Shown here: positions 53,347 to 61,462 of the stretch, in pieces | Position numbering within the stretch: the stretch's first letter is position 1 | Layout: each line of letters begins with the position of its first letter | Assembly: GCF_039537985.1 (NCBI RefSeq) | Contig: NZ_BAABBN010000004.1 | Span: 248,001 to 312,000, forward strand | Length of the DNA stretch: 64,000 nucleotides | Direction of reading: 5' to 3' | DNA from: Litoribacillus peritrichatus | Lineage (GTDB): Bacteria > Pseudomonadota > Gammaproteobacteria > Pseudomonadales > Litoribrevibacteraceae | Position numbers and translations under genes: made by a program | Notes under the pieces: model-generated | Databases searched by the model: none | Seen by the model: the letters and a program-made list of their open reading frames with translations, nothing else | What the model was told of the DNA's origin: nothing

Positions 53347-54093
53347 ATGGAATATTTCTTTCCCGATGCTATATCGGGCCTTCCGCTGTTATGTTTATTG
53401 GCTGCGAGTTTTGTTGGCTCACTGATCACTGCAAGCCTGGGGGTGGGTGGCGGTGCTTTTTTAATTATTGTGATGGCGGAATTCATCACTCCGGTTGTGC
53501 TTATTCCTTTGCATGGATTGGTTCAGTTTGCTTCCAACGGAAGCCGAGCCTGGCTTACCCGCATTCACATAGATCGCTCGTTGGTGGTGGCTTTTTTTAT
53601 TGGCGCTTTTTTGGCCGCGTTGATTGGTTTGACGGGCATTCGAGCTCTGCCGGAAGATGCCATTAGCTGGGCCGTTGCGATCTTTATTTTATACAGCTGT
53701 TGGGGAAAGCTTCCCAGTGCAGGCTTTTCTGAATCCAAGACCGGACGAGTTTTGGGCGGTTTCTTAACTACTTTGGCTACGCTGTTTGCCGGAGCGACGG
53801 GGCCTTTGGTGGCCAGTTGGTTACGAACCCCGAACATTGACCGTTTCTATTACACGGCCAATTTTTCTTCGTGCATGACATTGCAGCACGCTTTAAAAGT
53901 TATAGTTTTTTCGTTTGCTGGTTTCTCATTCTATGAATGGGCTGGAGTGCTTGTACTAATGGTATTGGCCGGGCTGGTGGGCACTAAGCTGGGCTTAAAG
54001 TTATTAGGGAGGTTGCCTGAAGAGACTTTTAAGACGGCCTTTAAGTGGCTCTTGACGCTGTTGGCGGTTCGCTTGATTTATAAGTTGGTGTGA
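53347..54093 (+). CDS. TauE/SafE family membrane transporter
   Basis: A 248-residue protein with about seven or eight membrane helices: LLCLLAASFVGSLITASLGVGGGAFLIIVM near the start, with a second half of similar type (GGFLTTLATLFAGATGPLVASWL). The family moves sulphite, sulphonates or other anions; substrate unknown. The ATG at 53347 lies 14 bp after GGAGG; the frame also opens at a TTG at 53326. Divergent from putA. Confidence 0.87.
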   Translation: MEYFFPDAISGLPLLCLLAASFVGSLITASLGVGGGAFLIIVMAEFITPVVLIPLHGLVQFASNGSRAWLTRIHIDRSLVVAFFIGAFLAALIGLTGIRALPEDAISWAVAIFILYSCWGKLPSAGFSESKTGRVLGGFLTTLATLFAGATGPLVASWLRTPNIDRFYYTANFSSCMTLQHALKVIVFSFAGFSFYEWAGVLVLMVLAGLVGTKLGLKLLGRLPEETFKTAFKWLLTLLAVRLIYKLV

Positions 54094-54135
54094 GACATAT
54101 CGGCTGAGAATGGATTAAAATGCGAGATAAGAAAA

Positions 54136-54211
54136 TGGCCTCCCCATGAGGACTCGAACCCCAATCACCCGCTTAGGAGGCGGACGCTCTATCCTGTTGA
54201 GCTATGGGGAG
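54136..54211 (-). tRNA. tRNA-Arg (anticodon CCT)
   Basis: A complete cloverleaf on the minus strand, 76 nt with encoded CCA. The acceptor CTCCCCA pairs with TGGGGAG; D-arm GCTC/GAGC; anticodon stem TCCGC/GCGGG with loop CTCCTAA, so anticodon CCT reads AGG; T-arm TGGGG/CCTCA with loop TTCGAGT. The 3' end reads G-CCA. Confidence 0.95.
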
Positions 54212-54360
54212 AAGCCGAATCGGATTTTACAGTGAGTCATTAGGATTGTCACCCGAACGCTAAAAAATTAATGGGTTCTGAACTTATTTTGATCAACTCG
54301 CTCTAAGCATCAGATTTCCACCGGATGGAACGGCCTAATAATTAAATAAATGAGATAGCT

Positions 54361-55323
54361 ATGAGAGATACCAAATCCTTATTGATTGCGACTGACTTTC
54401 CGCAGATTACCCGGTCTAAACTGACGACACTGCAAGTAAATCTTGGGTATCTTTGCAATTTAAGCTGCACCCATTGTCACGTGAATGCCGGGCCGAAGCG
54501 TACGGAGTTAATGGATAAAGAAACGGTTGAGCTGATTATTGAATGTATTGATCAGTTAGGCATTAAATCTCTGGATTTAACCGGGGGTGCGCCGGAGATG
54601 AACCCGCATTTCAGGTGGCTGGTGGAGCAGGCGAGAGCTCGGGATGTGGAAGTCATTGACCGCTGTAACTTAACCATTTTACTGGAGCCAGGTTATGAAT
54701 GGCTGGCGGAGTTTTTGGCTGAGAACAAGGTGCAGGTGGTGGCATCTCTGCCTTGTTATACCGAAGATACAGTGGATGGTCAGCGAGGCAAAGGGGTTTA
54801 CCAAAGCAGTATCGAAGCATTGAAATTATTGAACAGCATTGGTTACGGCGTTGGTGATCCTTCGTTGCCTTTGAATTTAGTATACAACCCATCAGGGGCC
54901 TTTTTACCGCCGCCCCAGAAGCCTTTAGAGGCGGACTATAAACGTGAGTTATCCGAGCAGTTCGACATTACTTTTGATCAGCTTCTTACCATCACTAATA
55001 TGCCGATCAGTCGGTTTGGTGCCGTGTTATTGGCAAAGAATGAATTTGATAATTACATGACATTGCTGCGTAACAACTTTTCGGAAACCAATCTTGACAG
55101 TGTTATGTGCAAATCATTGGTCAGTGTCGACTGGAATGGCAACTTATACGATTGTGATTTTAATCAGATGCTTGAAATGCCTTTGGCTGCGACTTCAAAA
55201 ACGCAGCCCCACTTGCGTGATCTATTGGAGAATCCATTAACGGAGCAAGGCATCCGAATCGCAAACCATTGTTATGGTTGTACCGCAGGGCAAGGCAGCA
55301 GTTGCGGTGGTGCACTTGAGTAA
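54361..55323 (+). CDS. arsS: Arsenosugar biosynthesis radical SAM protein ArsS
   Basis: A 320-residue radical-SAM enzyme. The cluster motif is CNLSCTHC (Cys32, 36, 39). DLTGGAPEMNPHFRWLVEQA and VIDRCNLTILLEPGYEWLAEFL are strong family markers, and the C-terminal DUF3641 part carries DWNGNLYDCDFNQML and HCYGCTAGQGSSCGG with extra Cys residues. ArsS is proposed to add 5'-deoxyadenosyl to dimethylarsenite towards arsenosugars. No arsM methyltransferase is visible in the window. It overlaps the next gene. Confidence 0.9.
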   Translation: MRDTKSLLIATDFPQITRSKLTTLQVNLGYLCNLSCTHCHVNAGPKRTELMDKETVELIIECIDQLGIKSLDLTGGAPEMNPHFRWLVEQARARDVEVIDRCNLTILLEPGYEWLAEFLAENKVQVVASLPCYTEDTVDGQRGKGVYQSSIEALKLLNSIGYGVGDPSLPLNLVYNPSGAFLPPPQKPLEADYKRELSEQFDITFDQLLTITNMPISRFGAVLLAKNEFDNYMTLLRNNFSETNLDSVMCKSLVSVDWNGNLYDCDFNQMLEMPLAATSKTQPHLRDLLENPLTEQGIRIANHCYGCTAGQGSSCGGALE

Positions 55324-56035
55324 TGGGTTTCAGCTTGATCAGAATGCAAGGCTGAGTGTCATCATTCCGGTATTTCATGACACTCGGCCGCTGTTAGATT
55401 TGATTGATGATTTGAAGCCTTTGGGGCGTCTGGTTCATGAAATCATTGTTGTGGATGGTGCTCAGGACGCCTCTTTGGATTCATTGCTGTCGGCCAACCA
55501 TGTTCAGTTGTTTCGTACCAACCCTGAACGCGCAGGACAAATGAACTTTGGTGCCCAACAGGCTTCTGGCGATATCTTATGGTTTTTACATGCAGATACA
55601 CGGTTAACGAAAGAAACTGTATCGGATCTGGTGAATTTTATTCAGTGCCCAAAAACCTGTTGGGGGCGATTTAATGTTCACCTTGAGCCTTCTGGTTTTT
55701 TGCTGAAAATAGTCGCTTGGTTTATGAATCACAGAAGTGCTTTAACGGCAATCAGTACTGGTGATCAGGGGATGTTCGTCAATCGGGTGGCGTTTAACCG
55801 GGTAGGCGGGTTTCCTTCGCAATTGTTGATGGAAGACATCGAGCTGAGTAAACGACTTAAGCGCTTGTCCCGTCCTTTCATTCCCAAGTCGCATATCATT
55901 ACTTCCAGCAGAAAGTGGCAGCGTGAGGGTATATTCAAAACCATTTTTACGATGTGGTATTTGAGGTTTATCTATTGGCGTGGCGCGTCGGCGGAGCAGG
56001 TTCATCGTATTTATTATCGAAGGAAATCCCAATGA
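55274..56035 (+). CDS. Family 2 glycosyltransferase, TIGR04283-like
   Basis: Up to 253 residues. The GT-A fold is clear: LSVIIPVFHDTRPLLDLI, IIVVDGAQDAS, NFGAQQASGDILWFLHADTRL with the DxD-like ADT, and TGDQGMFVNRVAFNRVGGFPSQLLMEDIELSKRL. This matches the rSAM/selenodomain-associated transferase type that accompanies ArsS-like enzymes. The ATG at 55274 overlaps arsS by 50 bp; GTG at 55310 or TTG at 55316 would shorten it and give a normal overlap. The stop overlaps the next start. Confidence 0.85.
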   Translation: MVVPQGKAAVAVVHLSNGFQLDQNARLSVIIPVFHDTRPLLDLIDDLKPLGRLVHEIIVVDGAQDASLDSLLSANHVQLFRTNPERAGQMNFGAQQASGDILWFLHADTRLTKETVSDLVNFIQCPKTCWGRFNVHLEPSGFLLKIVAWFMNHRSALTAISTGDQGMFVNRVAFNRVGGFPSQLLMEDIELSKRLKRLSRPFIPKSHIITSSRKWQREGIFKTIFTMWYLRFIYWRGASAEQVHRIYYRRKSQ

Positions 56036-56724
56036 AGGCTCACAATATATCCAACTCACAGGATGTGGCGGCCAAGGTGGCAGTGCTGGTATTTTCAAAG
56101 GCACCAAAGCTTGGTCAGGTGAAAACTCGGTTGGCTACAACCATTGGAGAGTTAAACGCGTTGAATACTTACCAGGCAATGCTGACGGTAATTGTGAACC
56201 GTTTGGCTCGCTTGGACGATATTGATTTGTACCTCAGCGCAGCGAATGAGCTTGATCATGCGTTTTTTACGGACTTGTCTTGCAGGTACGGGGTGTCAGG
56301 CCATCTTCAGTCCGAAGGGGATTTAGGTGTGAAAATGGCGAATGCCATAGACTCTATGCTGGTTCACTATGACAAAGTCGTTATTGTAGGCGGTGATGCC
56401 TTATCGATTACTGAGCAGAGTATTCGGGAGGTGGTTATTCAGTTATCGAATAATGATCTAGCCATTATCCCGTCTGAAGATGGCGGTTATGTCACGATTG
56501 GAGCGTCGAAAACTTGCTCAAACATTTTCAATGACATTGATTGGGGAACGGAACGGGTTTTTGATCAGCAAGTTAAGCGGATTAATGATAACGGCTTTAA
56601 GGCTTGGATTGGTGAGCCGCTTTGGGACTTAGACGAGTATCAGGATTTAGAGCGGGTGTATCAGTGTTCTGAGTTGTTAGCTGAGATGACTCATCATGGT
56701 TTTACTGTCGAGCCTTTAGCCTGA
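56032..56724 (+). CDS. TIGR04282-like glycosyltransferase (DUF2064)
   Basis: A 230-residue nucleotidyl/glycosyl-transferase-like protein. AGGA at 7 bp supports the ATG at 56032, which overlaps the previous stop by 4 bp. VAVLVFSKAPKLGQVKTRLATTIG is the nucleotide-binding start typical of the group, GDLGVKMANAI and VVIVGGDALSITEQSI (the usual GxDxP has become GGDAL) follow, then PSEDGGYVTIG. It belongs to the arsenosugar-associated CofC-like group. Third gene of the arsS operon. Confidence 0.85.
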   Translation: MKAHNISNSQDVAAKVAVLVFSKAPKLGQVKTRLATTIGELNALNTYQAMLTVIVNRLARLDDIDLYLSAANELDHAFFTDLSCRYGVSGHLQSEGDLGVKMANAIDSMLVHYDKVVIVGGDALSITEQSIREVVIQLSNNDLAIIPSEDGGYVTIGASKTCSNIFNDIDWGTERVFDQQVKRINDNGFKAWIGEPLWDLDEYQDLERVYQCSELLAEMTHHGFTVEPLA

Positions 56725-56728
56725 TTTG

Positions 56729-57439
56729 TTATTCGAATCTTTGTTTTCTGGCTTCTCGCTGAATTTCATTGACAAAGCGTTCCATGGTTCTGTGACCCAG
56801 GCCAAACAGTTCGGTCAGTTGTAAACCAATGATGAAGGACGCATCTTCTTCCACTTCTGAAATAAAACGGACTTCAGCCTCGCCTTCAACGTGTATGTTT
56901 TGGCTGATTTTGAAGTTAAAAAAAGGAATGTGGTCGCCGTTTTCGAAAGGCGGCTCAGGCATTTTTTTAATTTTTAAGCGACAACCCGTTGCTGAAATAT
57001 CCAACACTTCCGCATGGGTGGTTGATTGATGCTCATCCCCACGAAATTCAACGAATACCTCGCTTTCTTCCGGAATATCTACCCGAAAGGCATGGCGTCT
57101 TTGTAAATAAAGAACTTCTGACGGAAAGGTGATTTTATAAAATTGACCGGTTTCAGACTTTCCTGCGCCGACGATGGAGGAACCTTTGATGATGATTTCG
57201 ACGCCGTTTAATTTAGTGACGATGTCGAAAGATTCCCCGGAAGCTGCCAGTTTATGGCCGCTGGGCGGTCTGAGTTCGTCAATATAGAAGCAACGATTAG
57301 CAATATCCGCTTTGATGACCTGAGTTAAATACTCTTGATCATGAGAGTGGAAAGTCAGTGTGGTAGGGTAGCGATTGTCCTGAATAGTACGTAATACAGA
57401 ATAATGTTCTTCTGGTGTTTTTAGTATTCTATATGTCAT
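56729..57439 (-). CDS. PilZ domain protein, YcgR-like
   Basis: A 236-residue c-di-GMP receptor candidate. The N-terminal 105 residues form a YcgR-N-like barrel. The PilZ domain starts with QRRHAFRV, giving RRxxxR at residues 114-119, and contains LDISATG with Asp147, Ser149, Gly152 (DxSxxG), so c-di-GMP binding is expected. Placed next to flgN/flgM it is likely a flagellar brake. A GCCGATTA element at 57481-57488 (minus strand) resembles a sigma-28 -10 box but its -35 is poor. Convergent with the glycosyltransferase gene, leaving only 4 bp. Confidence 0.9.
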   Translation of the reverse strand: MTYRILKTPEEHYSVLRTIQDNRYPTTLTFHSHDQEYLTQVIKADIANRCFYIDELRPPSGHKLAASGESFDIVTKLNGVEIIIKGSSIVGAGKSETGQFYKITFPSEVLYLQRRHAFRVDIPEESEVFVEFRGDEHQSTTHAEVLDISATGCRLKIKKMPEPPFENGDHIPFFNFKISQNIHVEGEAEVRFISEVEEDASFIIGLQLTELFGLGHRTMERFVNEIQREARKQRFE

Positions 57440-57544
57440 CCAGTACTACCCAGTTCCTGTTTGCTTGTTATCGCGTAAATTAATCGGCTTTCATCATGTG
57501 GTCAAGAGCAGGGGCCACAAAAGCAGAGAATTCACGCGATCAGG

Positions 57545-58030
57545 CTATGCTTCACCTATTAGGTTGCCTGTAATAATAGCTGAGGTATTGCCTAATGGGT
57601 TATAAACCTTGGGTTTATTTGATTTTCCCTGGACAATTTTTAAAACGTGCTGCAGTGATTGGCGTGTACGAGACGCAATTTTGCTGTTGATGATGTTTGC
57701 TTCCTGACATTCGGTCAGGTGAGCCTTCAGAGTGTGCCAGGCGGTTTCCAGTTCTTTTCGCGGCGATCCTTCGAACAGGGAAAAAACGCCTGACTCATCA
57801 TTACTGAAATTAAACAGCTTCAGGATTTCACTGCGCTTATTAGCACGCTTCTCCATCGCATCTGTAATTTCCAGTTTTCGTTTGCTTAGAGCTTGAACTG
57901 TCTCAATGTCGCGAGAATCGAGGGCTGTTTTTTCATTTGACAGCAAGGTGCGAAGCTCGTTGGCGTCTTTTAAATCACCTTGAATATCCGTTGAAATTAT
58001 TTGTCTCGCTTTTTCTATGTTTGCTGACAT
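57545..58030 (-). CDS. flgN: Flagellar export chaperone FlgN
   Basis: A 161-residue helical protein: an N-terminal stretch of heptad-like helix (ELRTLLSNEKTALDSRDIETVQALSKRKLEITDAME) and a C-terminal IASRTRQSLQHVLKIVQG helix followed by a Pro/Gly-rich tail. This is the FlgN layout; it chaperones the hook-junction proteins FlgK and FlgL. AAGGAAC lies 7 bp before the ATG. It follows flgM by 50 bp on the same strand. Confidence 0.88.
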   Translation of the reverse strand: MSANIEKARQIISTDIQGDLKDANELRTLLSNEKTALDSRDIETVQALSKRKLEITDAMEKRANKRSEILKLFNFSNDESGVFSLFEGSPRKELETAWHTLKAHLTECQEANIINSKIASRTRQSLQHVLKIVQGKSNKPKVYNPLGNTSAIITGNLIGEA

Positions 58031-58080
58031 TGATATGTTCCTTAATAACAGTCAATTCAATTGCTGCTATTCAGTTTTAA

Positions 58081-58380
58081 TTAACTAAATAGCTCTTCAA
58101 ATTGAATAATGTTGTTAGCTAATGCTTCGTCATCGATGGCAAAATTGCCTTCGGCGATGGCTGCTTTGATTTGTGCTACTTTGTCTGTGTCAAAATCTGG
58201 CTGTTCTTTAATAGAGCTCTCTAAATCGTTCATTGCTTTACTTTCTGAGCTAATGAATACGGTTTCACCTGCGCTTGGTTGTGAGGTGATGTCCTGAGAT
58301 TTTTCTTTGCCTGCTGAGCTTGTTTCAGCTTGCTTAGCCTTAGGACTGCTGCTATTAATATTTAAGTTGTTGATTTCCAT
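58081..58380 (-). CDS. flgM: Anti-sigma-28 factor FlgM
   Basis: A 99-residue protein. It begins MEINNLNINSSSPK, then a Ser/Gln-rich disordered half and a C-terminal DTDKVAQIKAAIAEGNFAIDDEALANNIIQFEEL, the classic FlgM helix pair that binds FliA. A strong sigma-28 promoter lies at 58428-58454, so it forms the usual feedback loop with FliA. Confidence 0.92.
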   Translation of the reverse strand: MEINNLNINSSSPKAKQAETSSAGKEKSQDITSQPSAGETVFISSESKAMNDLESSIKEQPDFDTDKVAQIKAAIAEGNFAIDDEALANNIIQFEELFS

Positions 58381-58427
58381 TGTTTACTCCAGCCTTGCCG
58401 CGAAAAATTAATTGCTTTCACTCGGTT

Positions 58428-58454
58428 ATATCGGCAGATGTCATAGTGACTTTA
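58428..58454 (-). promoter_or_regulatory. Sigma-28 promoter of flgM-flgN
   Basis: On the minus strand TAAAGTCA, 11 bp, then GCCGATAT: the FliA consensus TAAAGTTT-N11-GCCGATAA with only three differing bases and exact spacing. It lies about 48 bp before the flgM ATG. Confidence 0.85.
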
Positions 58455-58478
58455 GTTAACTTTTGCAATTAGTTGCCT

Positions 58479-58620
58479 GCAGGTTGTTGATTTTCTATCT
58501 GTGTTGCCCTACCGGCGTTAAAATCAGGCTCAAAATGCTCATTTATGACCTATAAACTCCGCTTTTTCGCCTGATTTTGCCTTGTTAAGCCTGCCTCGAT
58601 AACGAAAATCAACAGCCTGC
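58479..58620. repeat. Nested palindromic intergenic element
   Basis: Outer arms of 17 bp (58479-58495 and 58604-58620) match with one mismatch (GCAGGTTGTTGATTTTC against GAAAATCAACAGCCTGC). Inside, AAAATCAGGC (58520-58529) and GCCTGATTTT (58569-58578) form a second perfect pair. The right outer arm abuts the flgA stop codon, inside a CTAG. The layout suggests a miniature inverted-repeat element. I have a vague memory of similar palindromes (GTTTATAGGTCATAAATGAGC core) in other marine gammaproteobacteria. Confidence 0.7.
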
Positions 58621-59387
58621 TAGTATAACATAACAATTACGGTGTCCCTGTCCTTCACTCTGGCGATCACTTCCCGGTCAGATTTCAGGTTTCTGACTCG
58701 GATATTTTCGCCCAACCGACCATGAGTCAGGGCTTCTCCCGGTGTGCTTACGGTTAACAGTTTGCTGACGGCCTGGATCATGATGCCGTCCCCCCGCTTA
58801 ATTAACTTAGGGGCTTCAAATTGGTTGTGAGTCAGCATGTATCCTTGTCTGATAGGCCTTTTAGCGGCCAGTCCAAGTATTGAGTCTGCTTCCGTCAAGA
58901 CATTGCCATTCATTTTGGCTAAATTTACTTTGCTGTATTTAATGTGGTCTTTGGTCACAATTTCTCCTTTGCCGATGGGAGAGCTTGCAGTTATTACGGT
59001 TCCGTAAGCTTTGACCGTAGCGCCACTGTAGAAACTCCATCTGGGACTGGAACAACTTACTTTGATGGTGTGCCGCCCATAATGATTGGCGTTTTTACCT
59101 GTCCGAACGAGATCCAGGGGTTGAGTGCATTTCGGCAATCTCAACGATGAACTGATTTTATGAGGCGCGATGTCAATTTCTTCTGTGCTGGTGTCCAGCT
59201 CGAACTCAGTTTCAATGAAAGCGATTATTTGTTGCTGAATGCCTTCAGGCGATATCTTGATTGAGGCGTTCGCTGAGACCGGGTGGCAAATAAAAAAAGC
59301 GAATCCGGCAAGAATCGGCCAAAGAAGGGGCTTTGCCTTTTTATATATTCGTCTAGAATTGTCTAAATGCTTCATCAGATATGACAT
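58620..59387 (-). CDS. flgA: Flagellar basal body P-ring formation protein FlgA
   Basis: A 255-residue periplasmic chaperone for the P ring. A signal peptide (LLWPILAGFAFFICHPVSANA) is preceded by a longish N-region. The SAF domain is at the C-terminus: IVTKDHIKYSKVNLAKM, ADSILGLAAKRPIRQGYMLTHNQFEAPKLIKRGD, then GEALTHGRLGENIRVRNLKSDREVIARVKD, all characteristic. GGAA lies 9 bp before the ATG at 59387; Met5 is a less likely start. A sigma-54 promoter is directly upstream. Confidence 0.93.
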   Translation of the reverse strand: MSYLMKHLDNSRRIYKKAKPLLWPILAGFAFFICHPVSANASIKISPEGIQQQIIAFIETEFELDTSTEEIDIAPHKISSSLRLPKCTQPLDLVRTGKNANHYGRHTIKVSCSSPRWSFYSGATVKAYGTVITASSPIGKGEIVTKDHIKYSKVNLAKMNGNVLTEADSILGLAAKRPIRQGYMLTHNQFEAPKLIKRGDGIMIQAVSKLLTVSTPGEALTHGRLGENIRVRNLKSDREVIARVKDRDTVIVMLY

Positions 59388-59440
59388 GTGTATGTTCCAG
59401 GTGTCATGTTTTTGCCGCTTTGTTGTCTCTGTGGTTAAAG

Positions 59441-59457
59441 AAGCAATAGCTGTGCCA
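59441..59457 (-). promoter_or_regulatory. Sigma-54 promoter of flgA
   Basis: On the minus strand TGGCACAGCTATTGCTT, very close to the sigma-54 consensus TGGCACG-N4-TTGCW with exact GG-N10-GC spacing. It lies about 55 bp before the flgA ATG. Confidence 0.85.
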
Positions 59458-59474
59458 TGAAAAATAATGTCAGT

Positions 59475-59490
59475 GGCTGTTAAGTTGCTA
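59475..59490 (+). promoter_or_regulatory. Sigma-54 promoter upstream of cheV
   Basis: TGGCTGTTAAGTTGCT has GG-N10-GC spacing with TGGC and TTGCT intact. It points towards cheV, 142 bp away, back to back with the flgA promoter. Confidence 0.65.
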
Positions 59491-59551
59491 TAGTTATATG
59501 TGAAACCGTGATAAGTAGTACCTGCAATTCATTGGTTGTTGATAAATTTTT

Positions 59552-59578
59552 TCAAGAAACGGTCAATGACGCCGATAG
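59552..59578 (+). promoter_or_regulatory. Sigma-28 promoter upstream of cheV
   Basis: TCAAGAAA, 11 bp, then GCCGATAG, with the exact FliA spacing and a TCAAG -35 as in Pseudomonas-type sites. About 54 bp before the cheV ATG. Confidence 0.75.
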
Positions 59579-59631
59579 GACAATCTGAATTGAAAAATAA
59601 AGCCGTTAGCCTCATTAGGAGTGTGATTTAA

Positions 59632-60588
59632 ATGGCGGGTGTATTAGACGCAGTAAATTCCCGAACGCAGCTGGTAGGCCAAAACAGGCTGGAACTGCTG
59701 CTGTTTCGATTAGGGTCGGATCAGGTATATGGTATTAACGTCTTTAAGGTTAAAGAAGTTTTACAGTGTCCTAAGTTAACCATGATGCCTAAGCTAAATC
59801 CTGTTGTTCGTGGGGTTGCTCATATTCGTGGTGGCACAATACCTATTCTGGATTTGAGTATGGCGACCGGAGCTTCTCCGTTGCCGAACATTGAAAACAG
59901 TTTCGTGATCATCTCTGAATACAATCGTACGGTTCAGGGGTTTTTAGTCAGCTCTGTTGAACGTATTGTCAACACGAATTGGGAATCCATTCATCCGCCA
60001 CCACCGGGAACAGGCAAAGAGAGTTATTTGACTGCGGTTACTGAGCTGGAAGGCAAGCTGGTAGAAATCATTGATGTTGAGAAAGTGATTTCTGAGGTTG
60101 TACCAAGTGGTGAAGCCATTAGTGAAGAAATTCTTGAAGAGATTCCTCAGGAAGAAGACGATGAAGGGTTAGGTCATATTCTTATTGTTGATGATTCTTC
60201 GGTTGCTCGCAGGCAGGTTCAGAAATGTATGGAGTCTGTGGGGCTGGAAACGACTTTGTTTAAAAACGGTGCTGAAGCTTTAACGCATTTGAAAGGGCTG
60301 GTTGAGCAGGGTGTGAATCCTGCAGACAAATACATCATGATGATTTCGGACATTGAAATGCCTGAAATGGATGGCTACACCCTGACTTCTGCAGTGAAGG
60401 CTGATCCGAGTATGAATGAGTTGCATATTATGCTTCATACGTCGCTCAGTGGCGTGTTTAATCATGCGATGGTGGAAAAAGTTGGTGCCAATGACTTTAT
60501 GGCGAAATTCAGTCCAGATAATCTAGCCTCAAAAGCAGTGAGTGTTTTAAAGGGAGATTATGCACCTGTTTATAAGGGAGGGGAGTAA
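59632..60588 (+). CDS. cheV: Chemotaxis protein CheV
   Basis: A 318-residue coupling protein: CheW domain (residues 20-165: RLELLLFRLGSDQVYGINVFKVKEVLQ, GVAHIRGGTIPILDLS, LVEIIDVEKVI) fused to a receiver (ILIVDDSSVARRQVQKCMESVG, phospho-Asp in ISDIEMPEMDGY, and TSLSG). It links chemoreceptors to CheA, with phosphorylation-tuned adaptation. A short acidic linker (EEILEEIPQEEDDEG) joins the domains. First gene before cheR, the same order as in Pseudomonas and Vibrio flagellar loci. Confidence 0.95.
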   Translation: MAGVLDAVNSRTQLVGQNRLELLLFRLGSDQVYGINVFKVKEVLQCPKLTMMPKLNPVVRGVAHIRGGTIPILDLSMATGASPLPNIENSFVIISEYNRTVQGFLVSSVERIVNTNWESIHPPPPGTGKESYLTAVTELEGKLVEIIDVEKVISEVVPSGEAISEEILEEIPQEEDDEGLGHILIVDDSSVARRQVQKCMESVGLETTLFKNGAEALTHLKGLVEQGVNPADKYIMMISDIEMPEMDGYTLTSAVKADPSMNELHIMLHTSLSGVFNHAMVEKVGANDFMAKFSPDNLASKAVSVLKGDYAPVYKGGE

Positions 60589-60625
60589 TCATCCCTTTCT
60601 GTTTACGCTGAATTTGAGGTAATGG

Positions 60626-61462
60626 ATGTCGATATCGGGCTCTATACGATTTGAAAAAAATGACTTCGATCAGTTTCGGGCTTTTCTTGAGGGAGAGTCC
60701 GGCATTGTATTGGGTGATAACAAGCAGTATTTGGTTGCCAGTCGATTAAGAAAAATCATGCAGGAAGCCGATCTGCATGACTTAAAGGACTTGTTGTCTA
60801 AAATTCGGATGAATACCCGCTTAAAAGAAAGCGTGATTGATGCGATGACAACCAATGAAACCTTATGGTTTCGTGATAAGCATCCGTATCGAATTTTAAA
60901 AGAGATCTTATTTCCCGAACTGGTGGCACAACGTAAAACCAGCGTGAAAATTTGGTCTGCTGCCTGTTCTTCCGGTCAGGAACCATACTCAATGAGTATG
61001 ATGGTGGAAGAGTACAATCGAGCAAACCCTTCCAAAAGATTAAGTCAGGTGCAAATTCTGGCAACGGACTTGTCTTCTGAAATTTTGGCGATGGCCAAAA
61101 AAGGGTCTTATGAAAAGCTGGCATTGGCCCGTGGGCTGGATGCTGACCTTCAGCGCCGGTATTTCACGGAAAATACGGACGGTTCCTGGTCCGTGAATCG
61201 TGACATCAAAAGCCGTGTGGATTTTCGCTCATTAAACTTACTTCAGAGTTATGCCAGCTTTGGTAAATTCGACATTATATTTTGTCGTAATGTGCTGATT
61301 TATTTCTCGGCAGAACAGAAAAAGGATATATTGACGCGCTTGTCTCGTTGCCTGAACCCCGGAGGGTATTTGGTGATTGGTGCTACCGAGTCTTTAACCG
61401 GACTGAACGACATCTATGAAATGATTCAATGCCGTCCTGGCCTGATCTATAAAGTGAAATAA
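60626..61462 (+). CDS. cheR: Chemotaxis methyltransferase CheR
   Basis: A 278-residue SAM-dependent enzyme methylating receptor glutamates. The N-terminal helical domain (FRAFLEGESGIVLGDNKQYLVASRLRKIM) leads to the SAM site KIWSAACSSGQEPYSMSMM and FDIIFCRNVLIYFSAEQKKDIL. The end FVIGATESLTGL-type sequence (YLVIGATESLTGLND) is also typical. No C-terminal TPR or pentapeptide tail. GAGGTA lies 6 bp before the ATG. It is 37 bp after cheV. Confidence 0.95.
   Translation: MSISGSIRFEKNDFDQFRAFLEGESGIVLGDNKQYLVASRLRKIMQEADLHDLKDLLSKIRMNTRLKESVIDAMTTNETLWFRDKHPYRILKEILFPELVAQRKTSVKIWSAACSSGQEPYSMSMMVEEYNRANPSKRLSQVQILATDLSSEILAMAKKGSYEKLALARGLDADLQRRYFTENTDGSWSVNRDIKSRVDFRSLNLLQSYASFGKFDIIFCRNVLIYFSAEQKKDILTRLSRCLNPGGYLVIGATESLTGLNDIYEMIQCRPGLIYKVK

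Noticed and set aside
54136..54211. tRNA-Arg as an integration site for a genomic island
   Set aside because: No integrase, no repeated tRNA 3' end and no change in gene character on either side.
58479..58620. Integron attC site
   Set aside because: The arms do not show the required RYYYAAC and GTTRRRY core sites in the proper places, and no cassette or integrase is present.
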